From the NCBI GenBank assembly GCA_902773365.1, contig CACYEG010000137.1, positions 1-5,555 of the forward strand: a stretch of 5,555 nucleotides of DNA, read 5' to 3'. Of this stretch, positions 1 through 5,430 are shown piece by piece. Position 1 is the first letter of the stretch. Each line of letters starts with the position of its first letter. Both the position numbers and the translations under genes were made by a program. The notes under the pieces were generated by a model that saw only the letters and a list, made by a program, of their open reading frames with translations, ran no database searches and was not told where the DNA came from. The stretch is from an uncultured Erysipelotrichaceae bacterium (GTDB taxonomy: Bacteria; Bacillota_I; Bacilli_A; RF39; UBA660).

Positions 1-260
1 AAAAAAGATGCTTGCAATAATCAGTAAGTAGTGATAATATTACAGTGTAAATTTTTGATGGGAGACACGATTTTCACATAATTTTGTCTAGAGAGTTAGC
101 GGTTGGTGAAAGCTAAACTAAATAGTGATAATTACTACTTCCTAGAGAGCCGTAATTGGTTACGTCACTTCGCGTTAAGAAGAAATAAGTGAAATTAAGG
201 ATGGTACCGTCTAGTTTAGACTCCTTTGGTATCGTCTTTTTTAATGGAAAGAGGGAGAAT
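1..260 (+). promoter_or_regulatory. T-box riboswitch leader of thrS
   Basis: This is an untranslated leader that senses tRNA-Thr charging and controls transcription of thrS. Seen in the sequence: an AGAGAG motif (90-95) followed by a distal hairpin UUAGC/GCUAA (96-100 with 112-116) carrying a GGTTGGTGAA loop (101-110), which is the Stem I apical signature. A small hairpin follows at 151-164 (CGTAA/TTACG) and a Stem III-like helix TCACTT/AAGTGA (165-170 with 187-192). The T-box sequence AAGGATGGTACCG lies at 197-209, with the TGGT that would pair with the tRNA ACCA end at 202-205. The best specifier candidate is ACT at 134-136 (an adjacent ACT lies at 137-139), opposite an AGTA at 27-30; ACU is a Thr codon, matching the downstream gene. 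Stem I helices are probable at 26-35/131-140 (which competes with an open specifier loop) and 38-43/125-130. The true 5' end and promoter may lie outside the window. Confidence 0.93.
200..242 (+). terminator. T-box terminator / antiterminator switch
   Basis: The terminator form pairs GATGGTACC (200-208) with GGTATCGTC (228-236), with two G-U wobbles. It encloses an inner hairpin GTCTA-GTT-TAGAC (209-221) and is followed by six T (237-242). The competing antiterminator pairs AAGG (197-200) with CCTT (223-226) and exposes the TGGT bulge for the uncharged tRNA 3' end. Both forms share bases 200-226, as expected for a T-box attenuator that acts on transcription. Confidence 0.9.
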
Positions 261-2018
261 ATGAGAAACTTTAAAGAAGAAAAGGATTTGAATACACTCA
301 ATCATAGTTGCGCTCACTTGCTCGCACAAGCAGTTAAACATTTGTACCCAAATGCAAAATTTTGGGTTGGACCTGTTGTGGAAGAAGGATTCTACTACGA
401 TATCGATTTAGGTGATGCCGTTATTACTGAGGATGATATCGCTAAAATTGAATCGGAAATGAGAAAATGCGCTAAAGATGACAAGCGTATAGTTAGACAA
501 GAGATTACTAAAGAAGAAGCATTAGAGAAATTTAAAGATGACGAATACAAAATCGATTTAATTAGCAGAATGGATGAATCTGATACTATTATAAGCTGCT
601 ATACACAAGGTGATTTCACTGATCTTTGCCGTGGGCCTCACGTTGAGACAACAAAGATGCTAAAAAACTTCAAATTAACTAAGATAAGTGGAGCATATTG
701 GAAAGGTGACGCTAACAATAAGATGCTTCAAAGAATATATGGTGTATGTTTTCCAACTAAAGAGGAACTCGATGCATACTTAGAAGAACTTGAAGAAGCT
801 AAGTCTAGGGACCACAGAAAACTAGGAAAAGACCTAGGAATATACATGATGTGCGATTTAGTTGGTAAGGGATTACCAATGTATTTACCAAATGGTTTTA
901 TCGTTTGGAATGCTTTAGAAAATTACATTAGAAATAAAGAAATTAAACGCGGATATAAGCACGTATTAACACCACCACTTGGAAATGTCGAATTATATAA
1001 GACGAGTGGTCACTGGGATCACTATCAAGATGCGATGTTTCCTAAAATGGAAGTGGAAGGCGAAGAGTTTGTACTTCGTCCAATGAATTGCCCACACCAT
1101 ATGATGATATATGGTCACGATATCCATTCATATAAAGATTTACCAATTAGAATTGCAGAAATTGCAAGAGATTGCAGATTTGAATCGAGTGGTTCCTTAA
1201 AAGGCATAGAAAGAGTTAGATCTTTCTGTCAAAACGACTCACACATCTTCTGTACGATGGAACAAATAGAAAGTGAATTTAAAGGTGTCGTAGACTTAAT
1301 TCTAGAGTGTTATAGAGAGCTTGGAATAAAGGACTATAAATTCGAACTAGCTTTAAGAGACCCGGAAGATAAAGTTAAATATCATCAAGATGATGAAATG
1401 TGGAATACTGCAGAGAATGCTCTAAGAAAAATACTAGATGACATTGGTATACCATATGTAGAGAAGATAGGAGACGCTGCATTCTATGGACCTAAACTTG
1501 ATGTACAAGTTAAACCTGCAGTAGGTAATGAGTTTTCATTATCAACATGCCAAATAGATTTTTGCTTACCTAAAAAGTTTGATTTAACTTATGTCGATAA
1601 AGATGGAAGTAAAAAAACTCCTGTAGTACTTCATCGAGCAATATTCGGTTCAATCGATAGGACGATTGCGTATTACCTAGAAGAAACTAAAGGTAACTTA
1701 CCATTATGGATGTCACCAGTACAAGTAAATATTATTCCAGTTAACAATGAGTTTCACCTAGATTATTGTAAAGATTTATTTAACAAGTTGGTTGATAACA
1801 ATTATCGCGTTAATCTAGATGATAGAGAAGAAAAACTATCATACAAGATGCGTGAATCTCAAGTTAAAAAAATACCAATTACAGTTATTATCGGTGATAA
1901 TGAAAAAAGTGGAAAACTAGTAAGTTATAGACAGTTTGGTTCAAAAGATACTACAACTGCTTCTATTGATGAATTCATGAGTTTTTTGGAAAAAGAAAAT
2001 ACTGTAGGTTCTAGATAA
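261..2018 (+). CDS. thrS: Threonine--tRNA ligase, TGS-less form
   Basis: Class II synthetase of 585 residues that charges tRNA-Thr in the cytoplasm. The N-terminal editing domain carries the HxxxH pair (H15, H19) and the C123/H127 pair in DLCRGPH, the site that removes mischarged Ser. The catalytic core has motif 2 around 303-330 (R306) and motif 3 in LHRAIFGSIDR (R467). The expected zinc ligands are C277, H328 and H458. The C-terminal anticodon-binding domain covers about 485-580. The start at 261 follows the purine-rich site GAGGGAG (251-257); a longer frame opening at GTG 189 would be translated from inside the T-box terminator and is rejected. From this start the protein begins directly with the editing domain, so the usual N-terminal TGS domain (about 60 residues) is absent, against about 640 residues for full-length family members. 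All catalytic and editing residues are present, so it should be active. It is controlled by the T-box upstream and followed 11 nt later by yceD. Confidence 0.97.
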   Translation: MRNFKEEKDLNTLNHSCAHLLAQAVKHLYPNAKFWVGPVVEEGFYYDIDLGDAVITEDDIAKIESEMRKCAKDDKRIVRQEITKEEALEKFKDDEYKIDLISRMDESDTIISCYTQGDFTDLCRGPHVETTKMLKNFKLTKISGAYWKGDANNKMLQRIYGVCFPTKEELDAYLEELEEAKSRDHRKLGKDLGIYMMCDLVGKGLPMYLPNGFIVWNALENYIRNKEIKRGYKHVLTPPLGNVELYKTSGHWDHYQDAMFPKMEVEGEEFVLRPMNCPHHMMIYGHDIHSYKDLPIRIAEIARDCRFESSGSLKGIERVRSFCQNDSHIFCTMEQIESEFKGVVDLILECYRELGIKDYKFELALRDPEDKVKYHQDDEMWNTAENALRKILDDIGIPYVEKIGDAAFYGPKLDVQVKPAVGNEFSLSTCQIDFCLPKKFDLTYVDKDGSKKTPVVLHRAIFGSIDRTIAYYLEETKGNLPLWMSPVQVNIIPVNNEFHLDYCKDLFNKLVDNNYRVNLDDREEKLSYKMRESQVKKIPITVIIGDNEKSGKLVSYRQFGSKDTTTASIDEFMSFLEKENTVGSR

Positions 2019-2029
2019 AGAGGTCCAGG

Positions 2030-2452
2030 ATGAACTTAAGTCTTATAACACTTAATACTAAAGGAAGACTCGATTTTGATATCACGCCCGATATGAGTAC
2101 ATATCAAAGTAATGACATTAAACGTCTTGAAGATATGAGAGTAAAAGGATCTATTATTGACAATGGTACAGATGAATACGAAATAAACTTACACATTACT
2201 GGTTTCGGTATATATAAAAGTGCAGTCAATTTGGATGATGTTAAAAGTAAAATAGACATCGAATATTCTGATTTTATTAAAAATTTGCCAGACATTTATA
2301 AAAATAGTGCAAATACACTTGATATTTTACCAATAATATGGGAAAATATATTACTGGAAATTCCCATTCGAGCTGTAAATTCCAGTGATACTTTCGCGAA
2401 AACGCAAGGCGATGGTTGGGAAATAATAAGCGAAGATAGCGAAAATAATTAG
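2030..2452 (+). CDS. yceD: YceD/YlbN family (DUF177) 23S rRNA accumulation protein
   Basis: Small soluble protein of 140 residues. The family signature is in the C-terminal half: an acidic stretch leading into ILPIIWENILLEIPIR (about 99-114), then GDGWEIISE (127-135). This is the same order as in Firmicutes YlbN. Family knowledge: DUF177 proteins are encoded directly upstream of rpmF in most bacteria and are linked to 23S rRNA maturation or stability. Here the gene lies 11 nt after thrS and 14 nt before rpmF, so it is surely co-transcribed with rpmF and probably with thrS. Its Shine-Dalgarno sequence (AAAGAGG, 2017-2023) overlaps the thrS stop. Two oddities: there is no cysteine, whereas many relatives have a Cys-x-R/Cys motif in the middle, and the protein ends soon after the WEIISE segment, without the longer C-terminal tail of YlbN. 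Family assignment rests on the signature and synteny; the biochemical role is inferred from the family. Confidence 0.88.
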   Translation: MNLSLITLNTKGRLDFDITPDMSTYQSNDIKRLEDMRVKGSIIDNGTDEYEINLHITGFGIYKSAVNLDDVKSKIDIEYSDFIKNLPDIYKNSANTLDILPIIWENILLEIPIRAVNSSDTFAKTQGDGWEIISEDSENN

Positions 2453-2466
2453 GGAGGAGTGAAACT

Positions 2467-2655
2467 ATGGCAGTTCCATTTAGAAGAACAAGTAAAACAA
2501 AAAAGAGAATGCGTCGTACACATTTAAAGAAAACAATACCAGGTTTGACAATATGCCCAAACTGTGGAGCAGCTCTAAAACCTCATAGAGTATGTACTAA
2601 ATGTGGTTATTATAAAAATAAAGAAGCAGTTCAAGTTAAAAAAGAAGAAAAGTAA
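2467..2655 (+). CDS. rpmF: 50S ribosomal protein L32 (bL32), zinc-binding type
   Basis: Protein of 62 residues in the large ribosomal subunit. It opens with the highly conserved MAVPFRRTSKTKKRMRR basic segment, which contacts 23S rRNA, and has a zinc ribbon formed by two CxxC pairs (C30/C33 and C43/C46) in CPNCG and CTKCG. It is therefore the zinc-requiring C+ form, not the zinc-independent paralogue. The tail is lysine/glutamate rich. The start is fixed by the strong site AGGGAGGAG (2451-2459), which overlaps the yceD stop codon, and by the universal MAVP start. It is the last gene of the thrS-yceD-rpmF unit, with an intrinsic terminator beginning at its stop codon. In many bacteria plsX and fatty-acid genes follow rpmF; here they do not. 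Confidence 0.98.
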   Translation: MAVPFRRTSKTKKRMRRTHLKKTIPGLTICPNCGAALKPHRVCTKCGYYKNKEAVQVKKEEK

Positions 2656-2676
2656 AGTAGAGCAATCTACTTTTTT
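2654..2676 (+). terminator. Intrinsic terminator after rpmF
   Basis: An 8-bp stem AAAGTAGA/TCTACTTT (2654-2661 with 2666-2673) with a GCAA tetraloop runs straight into a T run ending at 2676. The stem overlaps the rpmF stop codon (2653-2655). It ends the thrS-yceD-rpmF unit. Confidence 0.85.
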
Positions 2677-2682
2677 AATTTC

Positions 2683-2711
2683 TTTACAACTAATTAAAAG
2701 TATTATAAAAT
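2683..2711 (+). promoter_or_regulatory. Probable sigma-A promoter of the rhomboid unit
   Basis: TTTACA (2683-2688, five of six to TTGACA) and TAAAAT (2706-2711, five of six to TATAAT) are separated by 17 bp. The predicted transcript start is near 2718, after the ATG at 2713 and before the Shine-Dalgarno site at 2725. This also argues for the downstream ATG as the rhomboid start. It sits just after the rpmF terminator, as expected for a new unit. Confidence 0.65.
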
Positions 2712-2724
2712 AATGGATAGAAAA

Positions 2725-2730
2725 GAGGAG
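2725..2730 (+). promoter_or_regulatory. Shine-Dalgarno site fixing the rhomboid start
   Basis: GAGGAG lies 6 nt before the ATG at 2737. The alternative in-frame ATG at 2713 has no such site and lies at the predicted promoter, so 2737 is the chosen start. Confidence 0.8.
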
Positions 2731-2736
2731 ACGCGC

Positions 2737-3876
2737 ATGCAAAAAGAAACAGTCAATAAAAGAGATCAAATACTTATGCAATTAGCGCACTACTTTATAA
2801 CAAAGGAAAACTATACACCAATAGTTGTACGTGGCGTAAAAAATGAGTTATGGCTTGAAAATTTAGATGCTCCTTATAGAATTATTAGAATTAATACAAA
2901 CTATATACATAATAACGAGCAGTTAGACTTCGATTTGTTCAAAATTAAAAATGTTGTCAAACAAGTGAAAAAGAAGACTTTAAGTTTTAAGATAAATACG
3001 CTAAATATACTATTGGATGTAGGAAACAGCGTTAAACTTAAAAATACCGATAGAATAGATTGTATCAAAGTTGATGGCGAAAAAGACATAAAAAAAGCTA
3101 AAGATTTAAATGAGCTTTTTCCAGATTTAAAAAACAACTTGCTAGATGCTCATGATGGATTAGACTTTTTAATCAATGTAACAAATGACATAAATATAAA
3201 GACTGAAAAAGAGAACAAGGAGTTTGAAAAAGTGTTTATGAAGAAAAAACTAAGTGTAACATATGTTTTAATGGCAATAAATATACTAGTATTTTTAATT
3301 GGTACATTTGCAACATACGTAGCTAAGGTAGATGTTTTTTCTAAAATAGCATTACATAGAAATCTTGTTAAATCAGGCGAAGTTTATAGACTGCTAACAG
3401 CAGTATTTGCTCATGAGAGCCTTATACATTTAGCAATGAATATGTATGCTCTTTATATTATCGGTAGCCAGGTAGAAACATATATAGGAAAAAAGAAATA
3501 CTTGATGGTATATTTATTTAGTGGCATAACCGGATGTTTGCTTTCTTCTGTTGTCCATTCTGGATGGTCATTAGGGGCAAGTGGTGCAATATTTGGACTT
3601 ATGGGTTCGCTATTGTATTTTGGTGTTCACTATAGAATGTATCTAGAATCTACTTTGAAGAATAGTATTATACCTTTGATAGTTGCTAATTTAGCTATGG
3701 GATTTATCATACCGAATGTCGATAATGCTGCACACATAGGAGGACTCGTTGGTGGATTGTTTGCAACAATGGCACTTGGAATTGAAAACAAGGGAACCAA
3801 ACAAGATAAAATAACTGGAATAATATGTAGTTGTCTGCTTATTGCAGCACTCATCTATATACTATTTTTTATATGA
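2737..3876 (+). CDS. GluP-like rhomboid family intramembrane serine protease
   Basis: Membrane protein of 379 residues that should cleave transmembrane substrates within the bilayer. The first about 170 residues are a hydrophilic cytosolic domain rich in Lys/Asp. The rhomboid core follows, with about seven membrane segments near 174-194, 226-246, 255-274, 280-297, 311-328, 333-349 and 358-378. Family hallmarks are all present: HLAMN (H231, N235) in TM2, the catalytic GASGAIFG with nucleophile S282 in TM4, and AAHIGG with catalytic H333 in TM6. The architecture, soluble N-domain plus 6+1 TM core, resembles Bacillus GluP/YqgP, but the C-terminal TPR tail of that protein is missing: the chain ends right after TM7. 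It has its own promoter and is followed 23 nt later by an unrecognised gene, probably co-transcribed. Substrate unknown. Known YqgP work links that protein to membrane-protein quality control with FtsH; extending this here is inference. Confidence 0.93.
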   Translation: MQKETVNKRDQILMQLAHYFITKENYTPIVVRGVKNELWLENLDAPYRIIRINTNYIHNNEQLDFDLFKIKNVVKQVKKKTLSFKINTLNILLDVGNSVKLKNTDRIDCIKVDGEKDIKKAKDLNELFPDLKNNLLDAHDGLDFLINVTNDINIKTEKENKEFEKVFMKKKLSVTYVLMAINILVFLIGTFATYVAKVDVFSKIALHRNLVKSGEVYRLLTAVFAHESLIHLAMNMYALYIIGSQVETYIGKKKYLMVYLFSGITGCLLSSVVHSGWSLGASGAIFGLMGSLLYFGVHYRMYLESTLKNSIIPLIVANLAMGFIIPNVDNAAHIGGLVGGLFATMALGIENKGTKQDKITGIICSCLLIAALIYILFFI

Positions 3877-3899
3877 TCTTGATAAACAGGAGGGTTAAT

Positions 3900-4445
3900 A
3901 TGACAGATGAAGAATTAATGTATATTGCATGGCAGGAACTAATAAAACCATTGCCTCAATATAAAGAGCCAGCTAATATTTCAATGCCGTTAGATACGGG
4001 AGATAATAGAAAACTACCTATCAGGACTTTTGTTGGTGGCGATTTTGGAGATCCGGAAAACATGCCCGGTGTTGTTGCATTGTCAATGAAGACAAATCCA
4101 AGTTTAGCGGAAAGCTGTTATGACCCAAGATTACAAGCACTTTTAGAATTGATTCCTCAAAACATTGATGATATTGTCGTAAACTCGAGGATGTCAGAAA
4201 ACATTTTTAGACAATTATTAGTTTCTTTAAATATAGATAAAGCAATAACGAGATATGAAAAATATATTGATAGAGTGGTACATGATTGGCCCTGGGATAA
4301 TGAGAAAAATGAGTATTTTTCGATAAGTGATACTGATCAAAAAAGAATTAAACGGTGCTTTTTGGCCGCAATTGGGTGGATGGAGTATACAGCGTATTAT
4401 AAAGACGGAAGAAGAATAGTTTTTGCACCATGCAAACAACAATAA
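3900..4445 (+). CDS. Hypothetical soluble protein, co-transcribed with the rhomboid
   Basis: I do not recognise this 181-residue protein. The start at 3900 is set by a consensus AGGAGGG (3888-3894) with 5 nt spacing; the frame stays open upstream into the rhomboid gene, but that part has no ribosome site. No signal peptide or membrane segment is visible. Features: a proline-rich N-terminal third (KPLPQYKEPANISMPLD), a glycine/aspartate segment VGGDFGDPENMPG (about 45-57), a central helical part (about 76-127), a Trp-rich VHDWPWDNE (127-135) and a C-terminal part with IGWMEYTAYYKDGRRIVF (158-175). It contains three cysteines (73, 153, 178) with no zinc-type spacing. Codon use looks like that of its neighbours. 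It lies 23 nt after the rhomboid with no terminator between, so a shared transcript is likely; a functional link to the protease is only inference. Confidence 0.85.
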   Translation: MTDEELMYIAWQELIKPLPQYKEPANISMPLDTGDNRKLPIRTFVGGDFGDPENMPGVVALSMKTNPSLAESCYDPRLQALLELIPQNIDDIVVNSRMSENIFRQLLVSLNIDKAITRYEKYIDRVVHDWPWDNEKNEYFSISDTDQKRIKRCFLAAIGWMEYTAYYKDGRRIVFAPCKQQ

Positions 4446-4457
4446 TTTTTTTGCAAT

Positions 4458-4490
4458 AAAAAAGGCTCTTTTAGGAGTCTATTTATTTTA
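4458..4490. terminator. Probable bidirectional terminator between convergent genes
   Basis: A hairpin GGCTC/GAGTC (4464-4468 with 4475-4479, one G-U pair on the plus strand) is flanked by A-rich sequence on the left (4458-4463) and T-rich sequence on the right (4480-4490). Read on the plus strand it would end the rhomboid unit. Read on the minus strand the T run TTTTTT follows the hairpin and would end the tRNA-Met transcript, though the wobble becomes an A-C mismatch there. The stem is short, so strength is uncertain. Confidence 0.6.
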
Positions 4491-4492
4491 TT

Positions 4493-4569
4493 TGGTAGCG
4501 GCGGAGAGGGTCGAACTCCCGACCTACCGGGTATGAACCGGTCGCTCTAGCCAACTGAGCTACACCGCC
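4493..4569 (-). tRNA. tRNA-Met (CAT), elongator type
   Basis: A 77-nt cloverleaf with CCA encoded. On the minus strand: acceptor GGCGGTG/CGCCGCT, D arm GCTC/GAGC with a GTTGG-containing loop, anticodon stem ACCGG/CCGGT with loop TTCATAC (anticodon CAT), variable loop AGGTC, T arm GGGAG/CTCTC with loop TTCGACC, discriminator A, then CCA. The acceptor starts with a G1-U72 wobble, not the unpaired C1-A72 of initiators, and the anticodon stem lacks the three consecutive G-C pairs of initiators, so it is not fMet. It closely matches the Bacillus elongator Met tRNA as I recall it. A tRNA-Ile2 with lysidine at C34 is the alternative and looks less likely. It stands alone, convergent to the gene at 3900 and divergent from cvpA. 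Confidence 0.95.
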
Positions 4570-4581
4570 ATCAATAAAGCA

Positions 4582-4615
4582 TATATAATATATCAAATTT
4601 TAGTGTTCAATGCAA
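4582..4615 (-). promoter_or_regulatory. Probable promoter of the tRNA-Met gene
   Basis: On the minus strand two overlapping pairs fit with 17-bp spacing: TTGCAT (4610-4615) with TATATT (4587-4592), and TTGAAC (4605-4610) with TATATA (4582-4587). Either would start transcription a few bases before the tRNA 5' end at 4569, as is usual for tRNA genes. The region is AT-rich, so I cannot choose between them. Confidence 0.5.
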
Positions 4616-4636
4616 GAGTTTTTGTTTATTTGAATA

Positions 4637-4665
4637 TTGTATTTTTTTATTGTTCATAATATAAT
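4637..4665 (+). promoter_or_regulatory. Probable promoter of the cvpA-like gene
   Basis: A perfect TATAAT (4660-4665) lies 17 bp after TTGTAT (4637-4642, weak -35). Transcription would begin near 4672, shortly before the AGGTGA site (4678-4683) of the gene at 4688. The upstream in-frame start at 4637 would coincide with the -35 box and is thereby disfavoured. Confidence 0.6.
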
Positions 4666-4687
4666 TAGGTGGATAGTAGGTGAAGTA

Positions 4688-5407
4688 ATGAATTTTATAG
4701 ATTATTTGATTATATCAATCTTGTTGATATGTATTATAAAAGGTTTTGTAAACGGAGCAATTAAGACAGCTATAACGTTTGTCGGTGGTTTTATAGTAAT
4801 TATTGCAGCATATCTTTTGAAAAATCCTGTATCTTTATTTTTGTATGACCACTTGCCATTTTTTAAATTAGGTGGTTTACTATCAGGAATAAGTGTTTTT
4901 AATATAATTATATATGAACTATTATCGTTTCTAATTGTCGCTTCAGTCCTATTAATTATCTATAGAGTGATTCTAAGCATAACTAATGTAATAGAAAAAA
5001 TATTAAAGATTACTATAATTCTTGCAATACCATCAAAACTTATCGGGTTAGTTGTCGGATTTGTAGAAGGTATTGTTGTAAACTTTATCGTTTTATTTGT
5101 TCTTTTGCAGTTTGCATCTACTAAAGAATATGTTAAAACAAGCAAGTATGGTGAGATAATATTAACAAGTACACCGATATTATCAGATGCAACAAAGGAT
5201 ATATATAAATCATTAGATGAAATATATAAAGTCGCAGATGACTACAAAGAGTCAACAGACAGAAATGCAGCAAATCTAGAAGCTTTGAATATTATATTAA
5301 AATACAAACTTATAGATCCAAAAACGGCGAAAAAATTAATAAATGAGAAAAAACTAGAAATTGATGGATCAGAAAAAATAATAGAAAAATATACTAAAAT
5401 AAAGTAA
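4688..5407 (+). CDS. cvpA: CvpA family membrane protein with C-terminal extension
   Basis: Protein of 239 residues. The N-terminal about 145 residues form the CvpA-type membrane domain with four hydrophobic segments near 5-19, 27-44, 70-97 and 116-142. It starts with the typical pattern NFIDYLIISILLICIIKGFVNG, whose KGFxxG turn after TM1 is a family hallmark, and has a second typical turn GLVVGFVEG before TM4. The rest (about 145-239) is a charged, probably helical cytosolic or extracytosolic tail rich in Lys, Asp and Glu. The start at 4688 uses AGGTGA (4678-4683, short 4-nt spacing). Family members were named for colicin V production in E. coli and have since been tied to envelope stress and membrane processes; the molecular function is not settled. 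It is a single-gene unit as far as can be seen, divergent from the tRNA-Met gene. The family call is by pattern only and moderately sure. Confidence 0.8.
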   Translation: MNFIDYLIISILLICIIKGFVNGAIKTAITFVGGFIVIIAAYLLKNPVSLFLYDHLPFFKLGGLLSGISVFNIIIYELLSFLIVASVLLIIYRVILSITNVIEKILKITIILAIPSKLIGLVVGFVEGIVVNFIVLFVLLQFASTKEYVKTSKYGEIILTSTPILSDATKDIYKSLDEIYKVADDYKESTDRNAANLEALNIILKYKLIDPKTAKKLINEKKLEIDGSEKIIEKYTKIK

Positions 5408-5430
5408 AAACATTTATTTTTATTTTTTTT
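5396..5430 (+). terminator. Weak AT-only terminator after cvpA
   Basis: AAAATAAA (5396-5403) can pair with TTTATTTT (5413-5420) around a loop that contains the cvpA stop codon, followed by a long T-rich run to 5430. The stem has no G-C pairs, so it may be a weak terminator or chance in AT-rich sequence. Confidence 0.35.

Noticed and set aside
189..260. Longer thrS reading frame starting at GTG 189
   Set aside because: The added 24 codons run through the T-box sequence and terminator and lack a ribosome site; the encoded residues do not resemble a TGS domain.
2157..2185. Internal promoter in yceD (perfect TTGACA at 2157-2162)
   Set aside because: No acceptable -10 box lies 16-18 bp downstream (GAAATA or similar), so the -35 match is probably chance in coding sequence.
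2713..2736. Rhomboid start at ATG 2713
   Set aside because: No Shine-Dalgarno sequence precedes it and it lies at the predicted promoter, before the expected transcript start; GAGGAG stands ahead of the ATG at 2737.
3831..3899. Upstream extension of the 181-residue gene into the rhomboid gene
   Set aside because: It overlaps the rhomboid coding end in another frame; the AGGAGGG site directly before ATG 3900 decides the start.
4493..4569. tRNA as initiator fMet or as tRNA-Ile2
   Set aside because: No C1-A72 mismatch and no triple G-C in the anticodon stem argue against an initiator; overall similarity to Firmicutes elongator Met argues against Ile2, though lysidine modification cannot be excluded from sequence.
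4637..4687. Upstream start for the cvpA-like gene
   Set aside because: The extension begins on the proposed -35 box and would add residues before the typical CvpA N-terminus at NFIDYLI.
2104..5145. Minus-strand open frames of 60-80 codons opposite the plus-strand genes
   Set aside because: They lie wholly inside well-supported genes, have low-complexity Ser/Phe/Ile/Leu-rich translations typical of antisense AT-rich coding DNA, and resemble no known protein.
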